A stretch of 46,053 nt of DNA from an uncultured Bacteroidales bacterium (lineage in GTDB: Bacteria > Bacteroidota > Bacteroidia > Bacteroidales > UBA932). The DNA lies in NCBI GenBank assembly GCA_947630665.1, contig CANRID010000017.1:1-46053 (forward strand), read 5' to 3'. The notes under the pieces were generated by a model. It was not told the DNA's origin, searched no databases, and saw nothing but the letters and a program-made list of their open reading frames with translations. The translations under genes were made by a program, and so were the position numbers. Within the stretch, counting starts at the first letter, position 1. Each line of letters opens with the position of its first letter. Of this stretch, positions 36,888-44,788 are shown one piece after another.

Positions 36888-37550
36888 ATGAGTATATTAT
36901 TAGCGCCGTCCATATTGTCGGCGGATTTCGGAAACCTGAACCGGGATATAGAGATAGTAAACCGGGGAGACGCTGACAGTTTCCATTTAGATGTAATGGA
37001 CGGGGTATTCGTTCCCAATATATCCTACGGATTCCCCATCATAAAAGCCATTGCCCGGAAAGCGGAAAAGCCTATGGACGCCCATCTGATGATTATAGAT
37101 CCCGACAGGTATCTTTCCAATTTCAAGGATTTGGGAGTGAAATTCCTGAGCGTACATTACGAGGCATGCACCCATCTGCACCGCACCGTGCAGGCTATCC
37201 GCTCGCTGGAAATGAAGGCAGGCGTGGCCCTGAACCCGCATACTCCGGTGCTGCTATTAGAAGATATAGTGCGGGATCTGGATTTCGTTCTGGTCATGTC
37301 CGTCAATCCGGGATTCGGAGGACAATCGTTCATCGAAAATTCCCTCGAAAAAATAGCGCGGCTCAAAGAATTGATCCTGAAGAAAAACCCGAATTGTCTG
37401 ATAGAAGTGGACGGAGGCGTAAATGCAGAAAATGCAGGCGAATTGGCCCGGGCCGGCGCGGATATTCTGGTAGCCGGAAATGCCGTATTCGGAGCGCCGG
37501 ATCCGCTCGAAGCCATGCAGGTGATCAAATCGGCCGCCTATAATATATAA
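36888..37550 (+). CDS. rpe: Ribulose-phosphate 3-epimerase
   Basis: A 220-residue TIM-barrel enzyme that interconverts ribulose 5-phosphate and xylulose 5-phosphate in the pentose phosphate pathway. Signature residues: LAPSILSADFGNL at the start, FHLDVMDGVFVPNISYG (metal ligand and catalytic Asp), the strand VLVMSVNPGFGGQSFI with the mobile loop, and IEVDGGVNAENAGEL with the second catalytic Asp. Length is standard. Its stop overlaps the end of birA by 13 bases in a tail-to-tail arrangement, so its transcript must end inside birA; a hairpin suited to this lies at 37585-37613. Confidence 0.97.
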   Translation: MSILLAPSILSADFGNLNRDIEIVNRGDADSFHLDVMDGVFVPNISYGFPIIKAIARKAEKPMDAHLMIIDPDRYLSNFKDLGVKFLSVHYEACTHLHRTVQAIRSLEMKAGVALNPHTPVLLLEDIVRDLDFVLVMSVNPGFGGQSFIENSLEKIARLKELILKKNPNCLIEVDGGVNAENAGELARAGADILVAGNAVFGAPDPLEAMQVIKSAAYNI

Positions 37551-38350
37551 CGGATTTCTTTAAACGCATACGCTTTTTTCAAGCCGCCTGCCTGCTCCAA
37601 AATCAGGCAGGCGTTTTCATTGACGCCCGTTATTCTGGCCGTTATAACGGTGCCGGTAGCGGTTTCGGTAAACCGGTGCCATTCGTTCCGTCTGTAAAGG
37701 GATTCTAAATATTCCTCCTCTATACACCGGACAGCAGAGGAATCCTCCTCCGTGCGGGTTCCGCACTCCTGCCCCGCTCCACCCGCAGGAAAAGGAGAGG
37801 AAAACGCACCGCGCAGAGATTCGTATAATGTAAATATGCAGGTGAGTACTTTCAGCAGCTCCTCCTTCCGGTCCAGCTCCTCTCCCGGCGCTTCCAGCAG
37901 AACGGAGGTAGGATTGGGTGCATCCGACTCGAACCGGGTCTGATTCAGATTGATTCCTATGCCCGCAATGCTCGCCGACAATTTGTCGCCGCCCAATGTA
38001 TGTTCGAGAAGCATCCCGCAGATTTTTTTGTCTCCCACATATATATCGTTAGGCCATTTTATCTTGGCATTCAATCCTTTATCTTTCAAATACCGGCATA
38101 CTCCCAGTGCCGCCGCCTGGGAAACGAGAAACTGTCGGGAAGCAGGAAGAAAATCCGGACGCAGCAATAAAGTGAACATAAGATTCTTACCTCTGGCGCT
38201 TTCCCAGGTATTGCCTCGCTGGCCCTTTCCTTTGGTCTGGAAATCCGTTGTCCAGACGGTCCCTTCGGCAGCCCCCTCCAACTGTCTTGCCGCTTCGCTG
38301 TTAGTGGAATCCAGGGTTTCATACCAATTTATTACAAGATTTTTATTCAT
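37538..38350 (-). CDS. birA: Biotin-[acetyl-CoA-carboxylase] ligase
   Basis: A 270-residue enzyme that activates biotin as biotinyl-AMP and attaches it to carboxylase carrier proteins. The catalytic domain shows TTDFQTKGKGQRGNTWES (the biotin/ATP loop G-x-G-R-x-G in variant form), LTFSLLLRP-like LMFTLLLRPDFLP, and KWPNDIYVGDKKICGMLLE. There is no N-terminal helix-turn-helix, so it is the non-repressor type. A Gly/Glu/Ser-rich insert of about 20 residues near 190-213 (FPAGGAGQECGTRTEED) is unusual. The upstream TTG at 38359 is less likely than the ATG at 38350. It overlaps rpe at the 3' end. Confidence 0.94.
   Translation of the reverse strand: MNKNLVINWYETLDSTNSEAARQLEGAAEGTVWTTDFQTKGKGQRGNTWESARGKNLMFTLLLRPDFLPASRQFLVSQAAALGVCRYLKDKGLNAKIKWPNDIYVGDKKICGMLLEHTLGGDKLSASIAGIGINLNQTRFESDAPNPTSVLLEAPGEELDRKEELLKVLTCIFTLYESLRGAFSSPFPAGGAGQECGTRTEEDSSAVRCIEEEYLESLYRRNEWHRFTETATGTVITARITGVNENACLILEQAGGLKKAYAFKEIRYIL
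37585..37613 (+). terminator. rpe terminator embedded in the birA coding sequence
   Basis: CGCCTGCCTG, a 9-base loop and CAGGCAGGCG form a perfect 10-bp GC-rich stem followed by TTTTC on the plus strand, 34 bases after the rpe stop. On the minus strand the same bases code for the C-terminal part of birA and are not followed by a T-run, so the hairpin serves rpe only. Confidence 0.65.
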
Positions 38351-38375
38351 AATTTTCAAATAGTTGTAATTTTAC

Positions 38376-38401
38376 AGTATCTTTGCAATGACAAAGATAC
38401 T
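38376..38401. promoter_or_regulatory. Inverted-repeat pair of face-to-face -7 boxes for rsfS (+) and birA (-)
   Basis: AGTATCTTTG, 6 bases (CAATGA), CAAAGATACT: a perfect 10-base inverted repeat. The left arm carries TATCTTTG on plus (38378-38385) for rsfS; the right arm carries the same box on minus (38399-38392) for birA. Leaders would be about 38 and 35 bases, and the two transcripts would overlap at their 5' ends. Confidence 0.65.
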
Positions 38402-38429
38402 ATTTACAATCAAATAAATTTTTGAAAAA

Positions 38430-38942
38430 GTGCCAACGAAAAATATAAACAAGCCAGATGCGGAAGCGCCTGAAAAGACCGTAAAGAAAACGACTGCCAA
38501 AAAAACGACCGCAAAGCGTGCGGCGGGGACAACCGTCCGCAAACGCAAGACCTCCGCAGAGAAGGCCGCAGAGGAAAATATCCGGGTCATTGACCCCGAT
38601 ATCGTTGAACTGCATACGATTACCGAAGCGATGCTCGAGAAGAAAGCGCAGAACGTATGTTCTTTGGACCTGCGGGAAATAGGCACCAGCATTTGCGATT
38701 ATTTCATTATCTGCAATGCCGACTCCACCACCAACGTACTGGCGATCGCCGACAATGTGGAAGAACGGATGCTCATGCAATGCAAGCGGAAAGTAATGAG
38801 AAAACAAGGTCAGGAGAATGCCTTCTGGATCATTCTGGATTTTTCCAATATCGTAGTGCACATTTTCCAAACCCGGTACAGAGAGTTTTATAGACTGGAA
38901 GATCTATGGGCCGACTCTGTCAAAACTACTTATGGAGAATAA
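38430..38942 (+). CDS. rsfS: Ribosome silencing factor RsfS with basic N-terminal tail
   Basis: A 170-residue protein of the Iojap/RsfS family, which binds ribosomal protein uL14 and stops the subunits from joining when nutrients run out. The domain covers about 58-165, with the family stretch VCSLDLREIGTSICDYFII, NVLAIADNVEERM and WIILDFSNIVVHIFQ, then YRLEDLWAD. The start is a GTG at 38430; no ATG exists in frame before residue 69, which is too far in. The first about 50 residues are unusual: a Lys/Ala/Thr-rich tail (VKKTTAKKTTAKRAAGTTVR) like that of histone H1. It is followed 2 bases later by ftsH. Confidence 0.92.
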   Translation: MPTKNINKPDAEAPEKTVKKTTAKKTTAKRAAGTTVRKRKTSAEKAAEENIRVIDPDIVELHTITEAMLEKKAQNVCSLDLREIGTSICDYFIICNADSTTNVLAIADNVEERMLMQCKRKVMRKQGQENAFWIILDFSNIVVHIFQTRYREFYRLEDLWADSVKTTYGE

Positions 38943-38944
38943 AT

Positions 38945-40945
38945 ATGGATCAGCAACAAAACAGGAATAATAGATACCCAAAAAAAATAAAACCTCCCAA
39001 ATTCAACATCTTTTGGATTTACGTTCCCCTTTTCGCCATGATATTGTATATGTGGTTGGGATACCGCGGGGGGGATCCGGTAAAGACGGAATGGTATAAA
39101 GTGAAAGAGCAGATGATTCCCCAGGGGGATGTTGAAAAAGTCACTTTCATCACCAACCAGAACCGGGCGGAAGTCACCATCAAGACGGACAGTCTGAAAA
39201 AATATAAAAATCTGTTCGGAGGAAGGGAACCCAAATTCGGCCCGCACCTGTATTTTATCGTATCCAATAACTTCGATTCGGAGCAGGAGCTGAATCAGGC
39301 GCGCGAAGCGCTTCCACCCGATAAAAAATTCAGTATCGAGACCGAAGAAAGGACCAACTACTTGGGCCGGATCTTGGACTGGCTGCTGCTACCTCTTATC
39401 CTGATAGGATTGTGGGTCTTTATGTTCCGGAAAATGTCCAAAGGAGTGGGCGGAGGCGGAGGCAGCGGAATTTTCAACGTAGGGAAATCCCAGGCCAAAC
39501 TGTTCGACAAAGACAATAATACCAAAGTCACGTTCAAGGATGTCGCCGGATTAGAAGAGGCCAAAGTGGAGGTAATGGAGATCGTGGACTTTTTGAGGAA
39601 TCCGAAAAAATATACCACCCTCGGCGGCAAGATTCCAAAAGGCGCTCTTCTGGTAGGCCCTCCGGGTACCGGCAAGACCTTATTGGCTAAAGCCGTAGCC
39701 GGGGAAGCGGATGTACCGTTCTTCTCCATTTCCGGTTCGGACTTTGTGGAAATGTTCGTGGGTGTAGGCGCCTCGCGGGTAAGGGATCTTTTCCGCCAGG
39801 CAAAAGAGAAAGCCCCGTGCATCGTTTTCATAGACGAAATAGACGCCGTCGGGAGAGCCAGGGGGAAAAATGCGGGCTTCTCCTCCAATGACGAGAGGGA
39901 GAACACCCTGAACCAGCTGCTGACCGAAATGGACGGTTTCGGATCCAATTCCGGAGTCATTATTCTGGCCGCCACCAACCGGGCCGATATTCTGGATAAA
40001 GCGCTGATGCGGGCGGGCCGGTTCGACCGCCAGATCAATGTGGATTTGCCTGAACTGAAAGAACGGGATGAAATTTTCAGGGTGCATCTGCGCAATCTGA
40101 AACTCGAGGAAGGATTTGACATCGAATTCCTGTCCAAACAGACTCCGGGCTTTTCCGGAGCGGATATAGCCAATGTCTGCAACGAAGCGGCCCTGATAGC
40201 CGCCCGCAGAAACAAAAAGGCGATAGAGAAACAGGATTTCTTAGATGCGATAGACCGTATCGTGGGCGGACTGGAAAAGAAAAGCAAAATCATTCCGCCG
40301 AACGAGAAAAGGACGATCGCTTTCCATGAAGCGGGCCATGCTACCGTCAGTTGGGTGCTGCCGAATGCCAATCCGTTGCTGAAGGTTACCATCATACCGA
40401 GGGGAAGGGCTTTGGGAGCCGCATGGTATCTCCCGGAAGAGAGACAGATCACCACTACCGAACAAATGATGGATGAAATGGCCGCCACTATGGGAGGCCG
40501 TGTAGCGGAAGAGATTATCAACGGACGCATCTCCACCGGAGCGCTGAACGATCTCGAAAAAATCACCAAACAGGCCTATGCGATGGTCAGTTACTTTGGC
40601 ATGAGTCCCGCCGTAGGACATCTCTCCTTCTACGATTCGCAGGATTCCGGATATAATTTCAGCAAGCCATACAGCGAAAAAACGGCCGAACTGATCGATG
40701 CCGAGGCCAAAGCTCTCATCGACCGGGCGCATGACACAGCCAGAGATGTCCTTATGGCCCACATGGAAGGCTTTAAGGAGCTGGCGCAGCTGCTGCTCGA
40801 GAAAGAAGTTATCTTCACGGAAGATATGGAGCGGATATTCGGCCCGCGGGTCAAAGAAAATGGGGAGACCGCCGCAGAGACAAAGGCAGAGACAAAGGCA
40901 GAGGCGGAGGAAAACAAAAAAACGGAAGAGGAGTCCGGGAATTAA
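38945..40945 (+). CDS. ftsH: ATP-dependent zinc metalloprotease FtsH
   Basis: A 666-residue membrane-bound AAA+ protease that removes misassembled membrane proteins and short-lived regulators. The frame is open from 38906, but the ATG at 38945 sits 2 bases after the rsfS stop and gives the expected start (MDQQQNRNNRYPKK). Two membrane segments (about 20-40 and 138-158) flank a periplasmic domain. The ATPase has Walker A GPPGTGKT (238-245), Walker B IVFIDEIDAVGRARG and the second region of homology (ATNRADILDKALMRAGRFDR). The zinc site is HEAGH (461-465). The C-terminus ends in an acidic Lys/Glu/Ala tail. Confidence 0.97.
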   Translation: MDQQQNRNNRYPKKIKPPKFNIFWIYVPLFAMILYMWLGYRGGDPVKTEWYKVKEQMIPQGDVEKVTFITNQNRAEVTIKTDSLKKYKNLFGGREPKFGPHLYFIVSNNFDSEQELNQAREALPPDKKFSIETEERTNYLGRILDWLLLPLILIGLWVFMFRKMSKGVGGGGGSGIFNVGKSQAKLFDKDNNTKVTFKDVAGLEEAKVEVMEIVDFLRNPKKYTTLGGKIPKGALLVGPPGTGKTLLAKAVAGEADVPFFSISGSDFVEMFVGVGASRVRDLFRQAKEKAPCIVFIDEIDAVGRARGKNAGFSSNDERENTLNQLLTEMDGFGSNSGVIILAATNRADILDKALMRAGRFDRQINVDLPELKERDEIFRVHLRNLKLEEGFDIEFLSKQTPGFSGADIANVCNEAALIAARRNKKAIEKQDFLDAIDRIVGGLEKKSKIIPPNEKRTIAFHEAGHATVSWVLPNANPLLKVTIIPRGRALGAAWYLPEERQITTTEQMMDEMAATMGGRVAEEIINGRISTGALNDLEKITKQAYAMVSYFGMSPAVGHLSFYDSQDSGYNFSKPYSEKTAELIDAEAKALIDRAHDTARDVLMAHMEGFKELAQLLLEKEVIFTEDMERIFGPRVKENGETAAETKAETKAEAEENKKTEEESGN

Positions 40946-40987
40946 TCAGGGGCATTGTCGGGAAGGAGATAAAGTTACAGGAGAAGA

Positions 40988-41869
40988 ATGAAAGACTTAC
41001 TTATAAGGACTATAAGCGGGATCGCCTTTATTATCATAATAATCGGGGCCATATTATGGAGTCCCGTTTCCTATGTCGCGATCATGTGCCTGATCCTGAC
41101 AGGAATGATGTACGAATTTCTCTCCATCAGTCTGAAAGGGAGCCGCATGGCCGGAACCATCCTGACTATCGCCACGGGAATCGCAATTTTCCTTTTCCTG
41201 TTTTTCATAAACGGATACGGAATGCAGCCACTGTATCTGATCCTGTCTCTCATCCCCGTGCTTTTCATCTTTATTTCCGGATTGTATGTAAAAGAATATA
41301 ATATACATAAGGAAATCCGTACCCCGGAAGGGGAAATCAGGATGGAGGATAACGGATATGAACGCTCGCCGTTCCTGCTCTCTTCTCTTTTGTATATTGC
41401 CGTTCCCCTTTCGATGTGCAATCTGATCGTATTCGATCCGGAAGGAAATTATTCGGGGACACTGCTGCTAAGCCTGTTCATTATTTTATGGGCGGCCGAT
41501 GTGGGAGCTTACTGTTTCGGCACTTTGTTCGGCCAAAAGAACGGCCACCGGCTGTTCCCCTCCGTTTCTCCCAAAAAATCCTGGGAAGGGTTCTGGGGAG
41601 GTCTGCTATGCGCCATCTTGGCCGGCATTATCTTGAATTACACCGGGTTGCTGTACATAACGCTATTACATTCCATTATTCTGGCCCTGCTCATCGGCAT
41701 ATTCGGAGTATTTGGAGATTTGGTAGAATCTCAATTAAAACGTAATTTTGGGGTCAAAGATTCGGGCAGAATCATGCCAGGCCACGGAGGAATGCTGGAC
41801 AGATTCGATGGAGCGCTTCTGGCATTTCCCATAGCGGTAATCTACCTGAAATTCTTCATTATTATTTAA
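40988..41869 (+). CDS. cdsA: Phosphatidate cytidylyltransferase (CDP-diacylglycerol synthase)
   Basis: A 293-residue inner-membrane enzyme that makes CDP-diacylglycerol from phosphatidic acid and CTP. It has about eight hydrophobic segments; the early pair is GIAFIIIIIGAILWSPVSYV and the following helix. The conserved cytosolic motifs are SVSPKKSWEGFWGG and the family signature near the end, DLVESQLKRNFGVKDSG, then IMPGHGGMLDRFDG, which holds the metal-binding aspartates. A good AGGAG ribosome site precedes the ATG at 40988. It lies 42 bases after ftsH and 11 before psd, forming a lipid-synthesis pair. Confidence 0.96.
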   Translation: MKDLLIRTISGIAFIIIIIGAILWSPVSYVAIMCLILTGMMYEFLSISLKGSRMAGTILTIATGIAIFLFLFFINGYGMQPLYLILSLIPVLFIFISGLYVKEYNIHKEIRTPEGEIRMEDNGYERSPFLLSSLLYIAVPLSMCNLIVFDPEGNYSGTLLLSLFIILWAADVGAYCFGTLFGQKNGHRLFPSVSPKKSWEGFWGGLLCAILAGIILNYTGLLYITLLHSIILALLIGIFGVFGDLVESQLKRNFGVKDSGRIMPGHGGMLDRFDGALLAFPIAVIYLKFFIII

Positions 41870-41880
41870 CCGTACTTGCT

Positions 41881-42540
41881 ATGAAGATTCATAAAGAAGG
41901 CTATAATATAATTCTCACCTCATTTATAATCATCGGGGCGGTCGTTTTATGTTTTTATCTTTTTTCCGGATGGCAAGCCTCTACCAAAACCGCAGCCATA
42001 GCAGGAACGTTTTTCTTTCTATTTATCATCCGGTTTTTCAGAAGTCCCAAAAGAATTTGCGTGATCGACGATGATCTGGTCATCGCGCCTGCGGACGGGA
42101 AAATAGTAATCATTCAGGAAGTGGAGGAAAACGAATTCCTTAAGGCAAAAGCCATCCAGGTATCCGTGTTCATGAGCATTTTCAACGTCCATGTCAACTG
42201 GTATCCGGTCGGAGGCAAAATCCTTTACAGCAAGCATCATCACGGAAATTATTTGGTGGCATGGCATCCTAAATCATCGGAAAAAAACGAGCGCACGAGC
42301 ATCGGTATGGAATGCGTCAACGGCCGGATCATCCTGTTCCGGCAAATTGCCGGATATATCGCCCGTCGCATCGTATGTTATGCAAAAAAAGGCGAACATG
42401 CCAACCAGTGCAGCCAGGTGGGATTTATCAAATTCGGTTCCCGTATAGATATGTTTCTGCCCACTGACTCCGAGATTCTGGTCAAACCGGGAGACAAGGT
42501 AAGAGGCTGCGAGACCATTATCGCCAAACTAACTAAATGA
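41881..42540 (+). CDS. psd: Phosphatidylserine decarboxylase (short, archaeal-type)
   Basis: A 219-residue self-processing pyruvoyl enzyme that turns phosphatidylserine into phosphatidylethanolamine. Two hydrophobic segments at the start (about 10-28 and 35-52) anchor it. The conserved P-A-D-G-K-I-V motif appears at about 69-75, then VFMSIFNVHVNWYPVGGKI. The autocleavage site is in GFIKFGSRIDMF, with Ser187 expected to become the pyruvoyl group. The length matches the short family. Its last 8 bases overlap the end of pyrF, which is on the other strand. Confidence 0.94.
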   Translation: MKIHKEGYNIILTSFIIIGAVVLCFYLFSGWQASTKTAAIAGTFFFLFIIRFFRSPKRICVIDDDLVIAPADGKIVIIQEVEENEFLKAKAIQVSVFMSIFNVHVNWYPVGGKILYSKHHHGNYLVAWHPKSSEKNERTSIGMECVNGRIILFRQIAGYIARRIVCYAKKGEHANQCSQVGFIKFGSRIDMFLPTDSEILVKPGDKVRGCETIIAKLTK

Positions 42541-43366
42541 CCGACGGATCCTCAGGCAAATAAAGGCTCATCTCCCGAGCCATTTCCTCCGCTTTCCTGC
42601 CAGCGGCTAAAGCGTATTCAGTAGAATTGTCGGCGAAAATAATGGACCGGGAAGCATTTATCAGAATACCGCAATGATCGTTCATGCCGTTTTCCGCCAC
42701 TTCTTTGATCGTACCTCCCTGAGCGCCTACCCCGGGAACTAAAAAGAAGTGATGCGGACAATACCGGCGGATTTCTCTCAGTTTCCCGGGCCGCGTGGCC
42801 CCTATTACGAACATCGTATTGTCTTCCGAACCCAGTTCCACGGTCTTCCGGATCACTTTTTCGTAAAGCGGCATGCCATCCTCCAGCCTCTGCAATTCGA
42901 AATCATCCGCCCCCGGGTTGGAAGTCAGCGCCAGCACTACGGCCCATTTCCCTTCATATTGAAGAAACGGTTTGATGGAATCCTCTCCCATGTAAGGGGC
43001 CAGGGTAACGGCATCGAAAGACAACGTTTCGAAAAACGCCCGCGCATACCTTTTGGCGGTATTGCCGATATCCCCTCTTTTGGCATCCGCCATAATCAGA
43101 ATATCCGGATAATTCGCTTTCAGATAATCAACGGTCATCCTCAACTGACGCCACCCCTGTTCTCCCTCCGCTTCATAAAAAGCCAGATTCAGTTTATAAG
43201 CCACCGCATACGGAGCGGTTTGGGTAATAATGGCCCTGTTAAACTCATATACGGGATTCTCCACCTCCTTAAGCACCGGCGGGAAAAGCGCCGGATCGGA
43301 ATCCAAACCCACGCACAGAAAGCTTCTCTTGGCCAATATATTTTTATACAGATCCTTATAGTTCAT
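42533..43366 (-). CDS. pyrF: Orotidine 5'-phosphate decarboxylase
   Basis: A 277-residue TIM-barrel enzyme that makes UMP from OMP, the last step of pyrimidine synthesis. It belongs to the type-2 group (longer than the E. coli type). Catalytic and binding residues are visible in LCVGLDSDP, the motif ILIMADAKRGDIGNTAKRYA (the Asp-Lys-Asp catalytic set), and FLVPGVGAQGGTIKEV for phosphate binding. The gene follows the M20 dipeptidase after 9 bases, so the two are likely co-transcribed, an unusual pairing with no obvious metabolic link. It overlaps psd tail to tail by 8 bases. Confidence 0.96.
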   Translation of the reverse strand: MNYKDLYKNILAKRSFLCVGLDSDPALFPPVLKEVENPVYEFNRAIITQTAPYAVAYKLNLAFYEAEGEQGWRQLRMTVDYLKANYPDILIMADAKRGDIGNTAKRYARAFFETLSFDAVTLAPYMGEDSIKPFLQYEGKWAVVLALTSNPGADDFELQRLEDGMPLYEKVIRKTVELGSEDNTMFVIGATRPGKLREIRRYCPHHFFLVPGVGAQGGTIKEVAENGMNDHCGILINASRSIIFADNSTEYALAAGRKAEEMAREMSLYLPEDPSVI

Positions 43367-43375
43367 TTTTTCTTT

Positions 43376-44722
43376 TTAATAATAGGCGTAAAACAAAGAA
43401 ATCGCTTCCATTCCCTTATAAAATTGCGACAGCAGATAACTCTCGTTAGGAGAATGGATCGTATCTCTTTCCAAACCGAAGCCCATAAGCAAAGGATTGG
43501 CTCCCAGTATATACTGTAAATCAGCCAGTACCGGTATGCTGCCTCCGCCCCGGCTCGGAACCGGTTCTACTCCGTACACCTGCTCCAAGGCCTTGGAAGC
43601 CGCTTTATACGCACGGGAAGAAACAGGCATCAAGAATCCGTTTCCTCCATGCAGAGGCGTTACCTTGACTTTCACCCCGGGAGGCGCGATGGAAACGAAA
43701 TGTTTTTCGAACAATTCCGTAATTTTATGCCATTCCTGATTCGGAACCAACCGCATGGAAATTTTGGCGTGCGCCGATGAAGGAATGACCGTTTTCGCAC
43801 CTTCCCCGGTATAACCGCCCCAAATGCCGTTTACATCTAAAGACGGCCGTATGCCGGTTCTTTCCAAGGTACTGTAACCCTTTTCCCCCTTTACATCGTT
43901 TATCCCGATAGAATGTTTGTATTCTTCTATATCGAAAGGCGCCCGGGCGAACATGGCCCGTTCCTCGGGACTCAGTTCGATCACATCGTCATAGAACCCC
44001 TTGACGGTTATTTTTCCATCCTTGTCGATGAGCGAATCGATCATGCTGCACAACGCGTTGATAGGATTATTTACCGCCCCGCCGTAATGACCGGAATGCA
44101 GGTCTTTGTCGGGACCCGTCACTGCCGCCTCCACATAAGCCAGCCCCCTCATCCCGCAATTGATGGAAGGCACCTTATCCGAAATCATAGTGGTATCGGA
44201 CACTAAAATCACATCGCACGCCAAGAGATCCTTATGCTCTTTGGCCCACCCGGAAAGGCTCGGCGAACCGATCTCCTCCTCTCCTTCCAGAATGAATTTT
44301 ATATTGTGCCGGATTTTCCCTTCCCGGACCAAATACTCGAATGCCTTGATATGCATGAAAAGCTGTCCCTTATCGTCATCGGCCCCTCTGGCGTAAATGG
44401 CGCCGTCCCGGATTTCGGGTTCGAACGGACGGGATTTCCACAACCCGACAGGATCGACCGGCTGTACGTCATAATGCCCATATACAAGAATCGTAGGAAG
44501 ACTTTTGTCTATTGTCTTTTCTCCGTACACCACCGGATGGCCGGCCGTTTCATATACCCGGGCGCTGTCCGCCCCGGCAGCCAGAAGATATTCGGCGAGT
44601 TTCTGTGCGCAAACGAGCATATCTCCTTTATGTTCTTCCTGGGAGCTGACCGACGGGATTCGCAGCAACTCGAATAGTTCTTTCAGAAATCTGTCCTTGT
44701 GTTGTTCGATATAAGCTTTCAT
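43376..44722 (-). CDS. M20-family dipeptidase (CNDP-like)
   Basis: A 448-residue cytosolic metallopeptidase that removes amino acids from small peptides. Metal-site residues: VYGHYDVQP (His83, Asp85), ARGADDDKGQ (bridging Asp near 116) and the general-base ILEGEEEIGS (Glu148-150). The lid/dimerisation domain carries DLHSGHYGGAVNNP and the GIWGGYTGEGAKTVIP stretch. The frame is open to a TTG at 44755, but the -7 box at 44753-44760 overlaps that codon, so the ATG at 44722 is used, giving a leader of about 24 bases. pyrF follows after 9 bases. Confidence 0.93.
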   Translation of the reverse strand: MKAYIEQHKDRFLKELFELLRIPSVSSQEEHKGDMLVCAQKLAEYLLAAGADSARVYETAGHPVVYGEKTIDKSLPTILVYGHYDVQPVDPVGLWKSRPFEPEIRDGAIYARGADDDKGQLFMHIKAFEYLVREGKIRHNIKFILEGEEEIGSPSLSGWAKEHKDLLACDVILVSDTTMISDKVPSINCGMRGLAYVEAAVTGPDKDLHSGHYGGAVNNPINALCSMIDSLIDKDGKITVKGFYDDVIELSPEERAMFARAPFDIEEYKHSIGINDVKGEKGYSTLERTGIRPSLDVNGIWGGYTGEGAKTVIPSSAHAKISMRLVPNQEWHKITELFEKHFVSIAPPGVKVKVTPLHGGNGFLMPVSSRAYKAASKALEQVYGVEPVPSRGGGSIPVLADLQYILGANPLLMGFGLERDTIHSPNESYLLSQFYKGMEAISLFYAYY

Positions 44723-44752
44723 AAATGCAGAATTTAATCTTTGTACGTTTAA

Positions 44753-44760
44753 CAAAGATA
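44753..44760 (-). promoter_or_regulatory. -7 box of the M20 dipeptidase-pyrF promoter
   Basis: Minus strand TATCTTTG, perfect TAnnTTTG. The start near 44746 leaves about 24 bases before the ATG. No -33 box visible. Confidence 0.55.
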
Positions 44761-44788
44761 AACATAAAAAACGATTTGCGGTATCAGT

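Noticed and set aside
42541-42600. Hairpin GGCTC-GAGCC near the psd/pyrF junction
   Set aside because: Only a 5-bp stem with no T-run; it also codes for pyrF.
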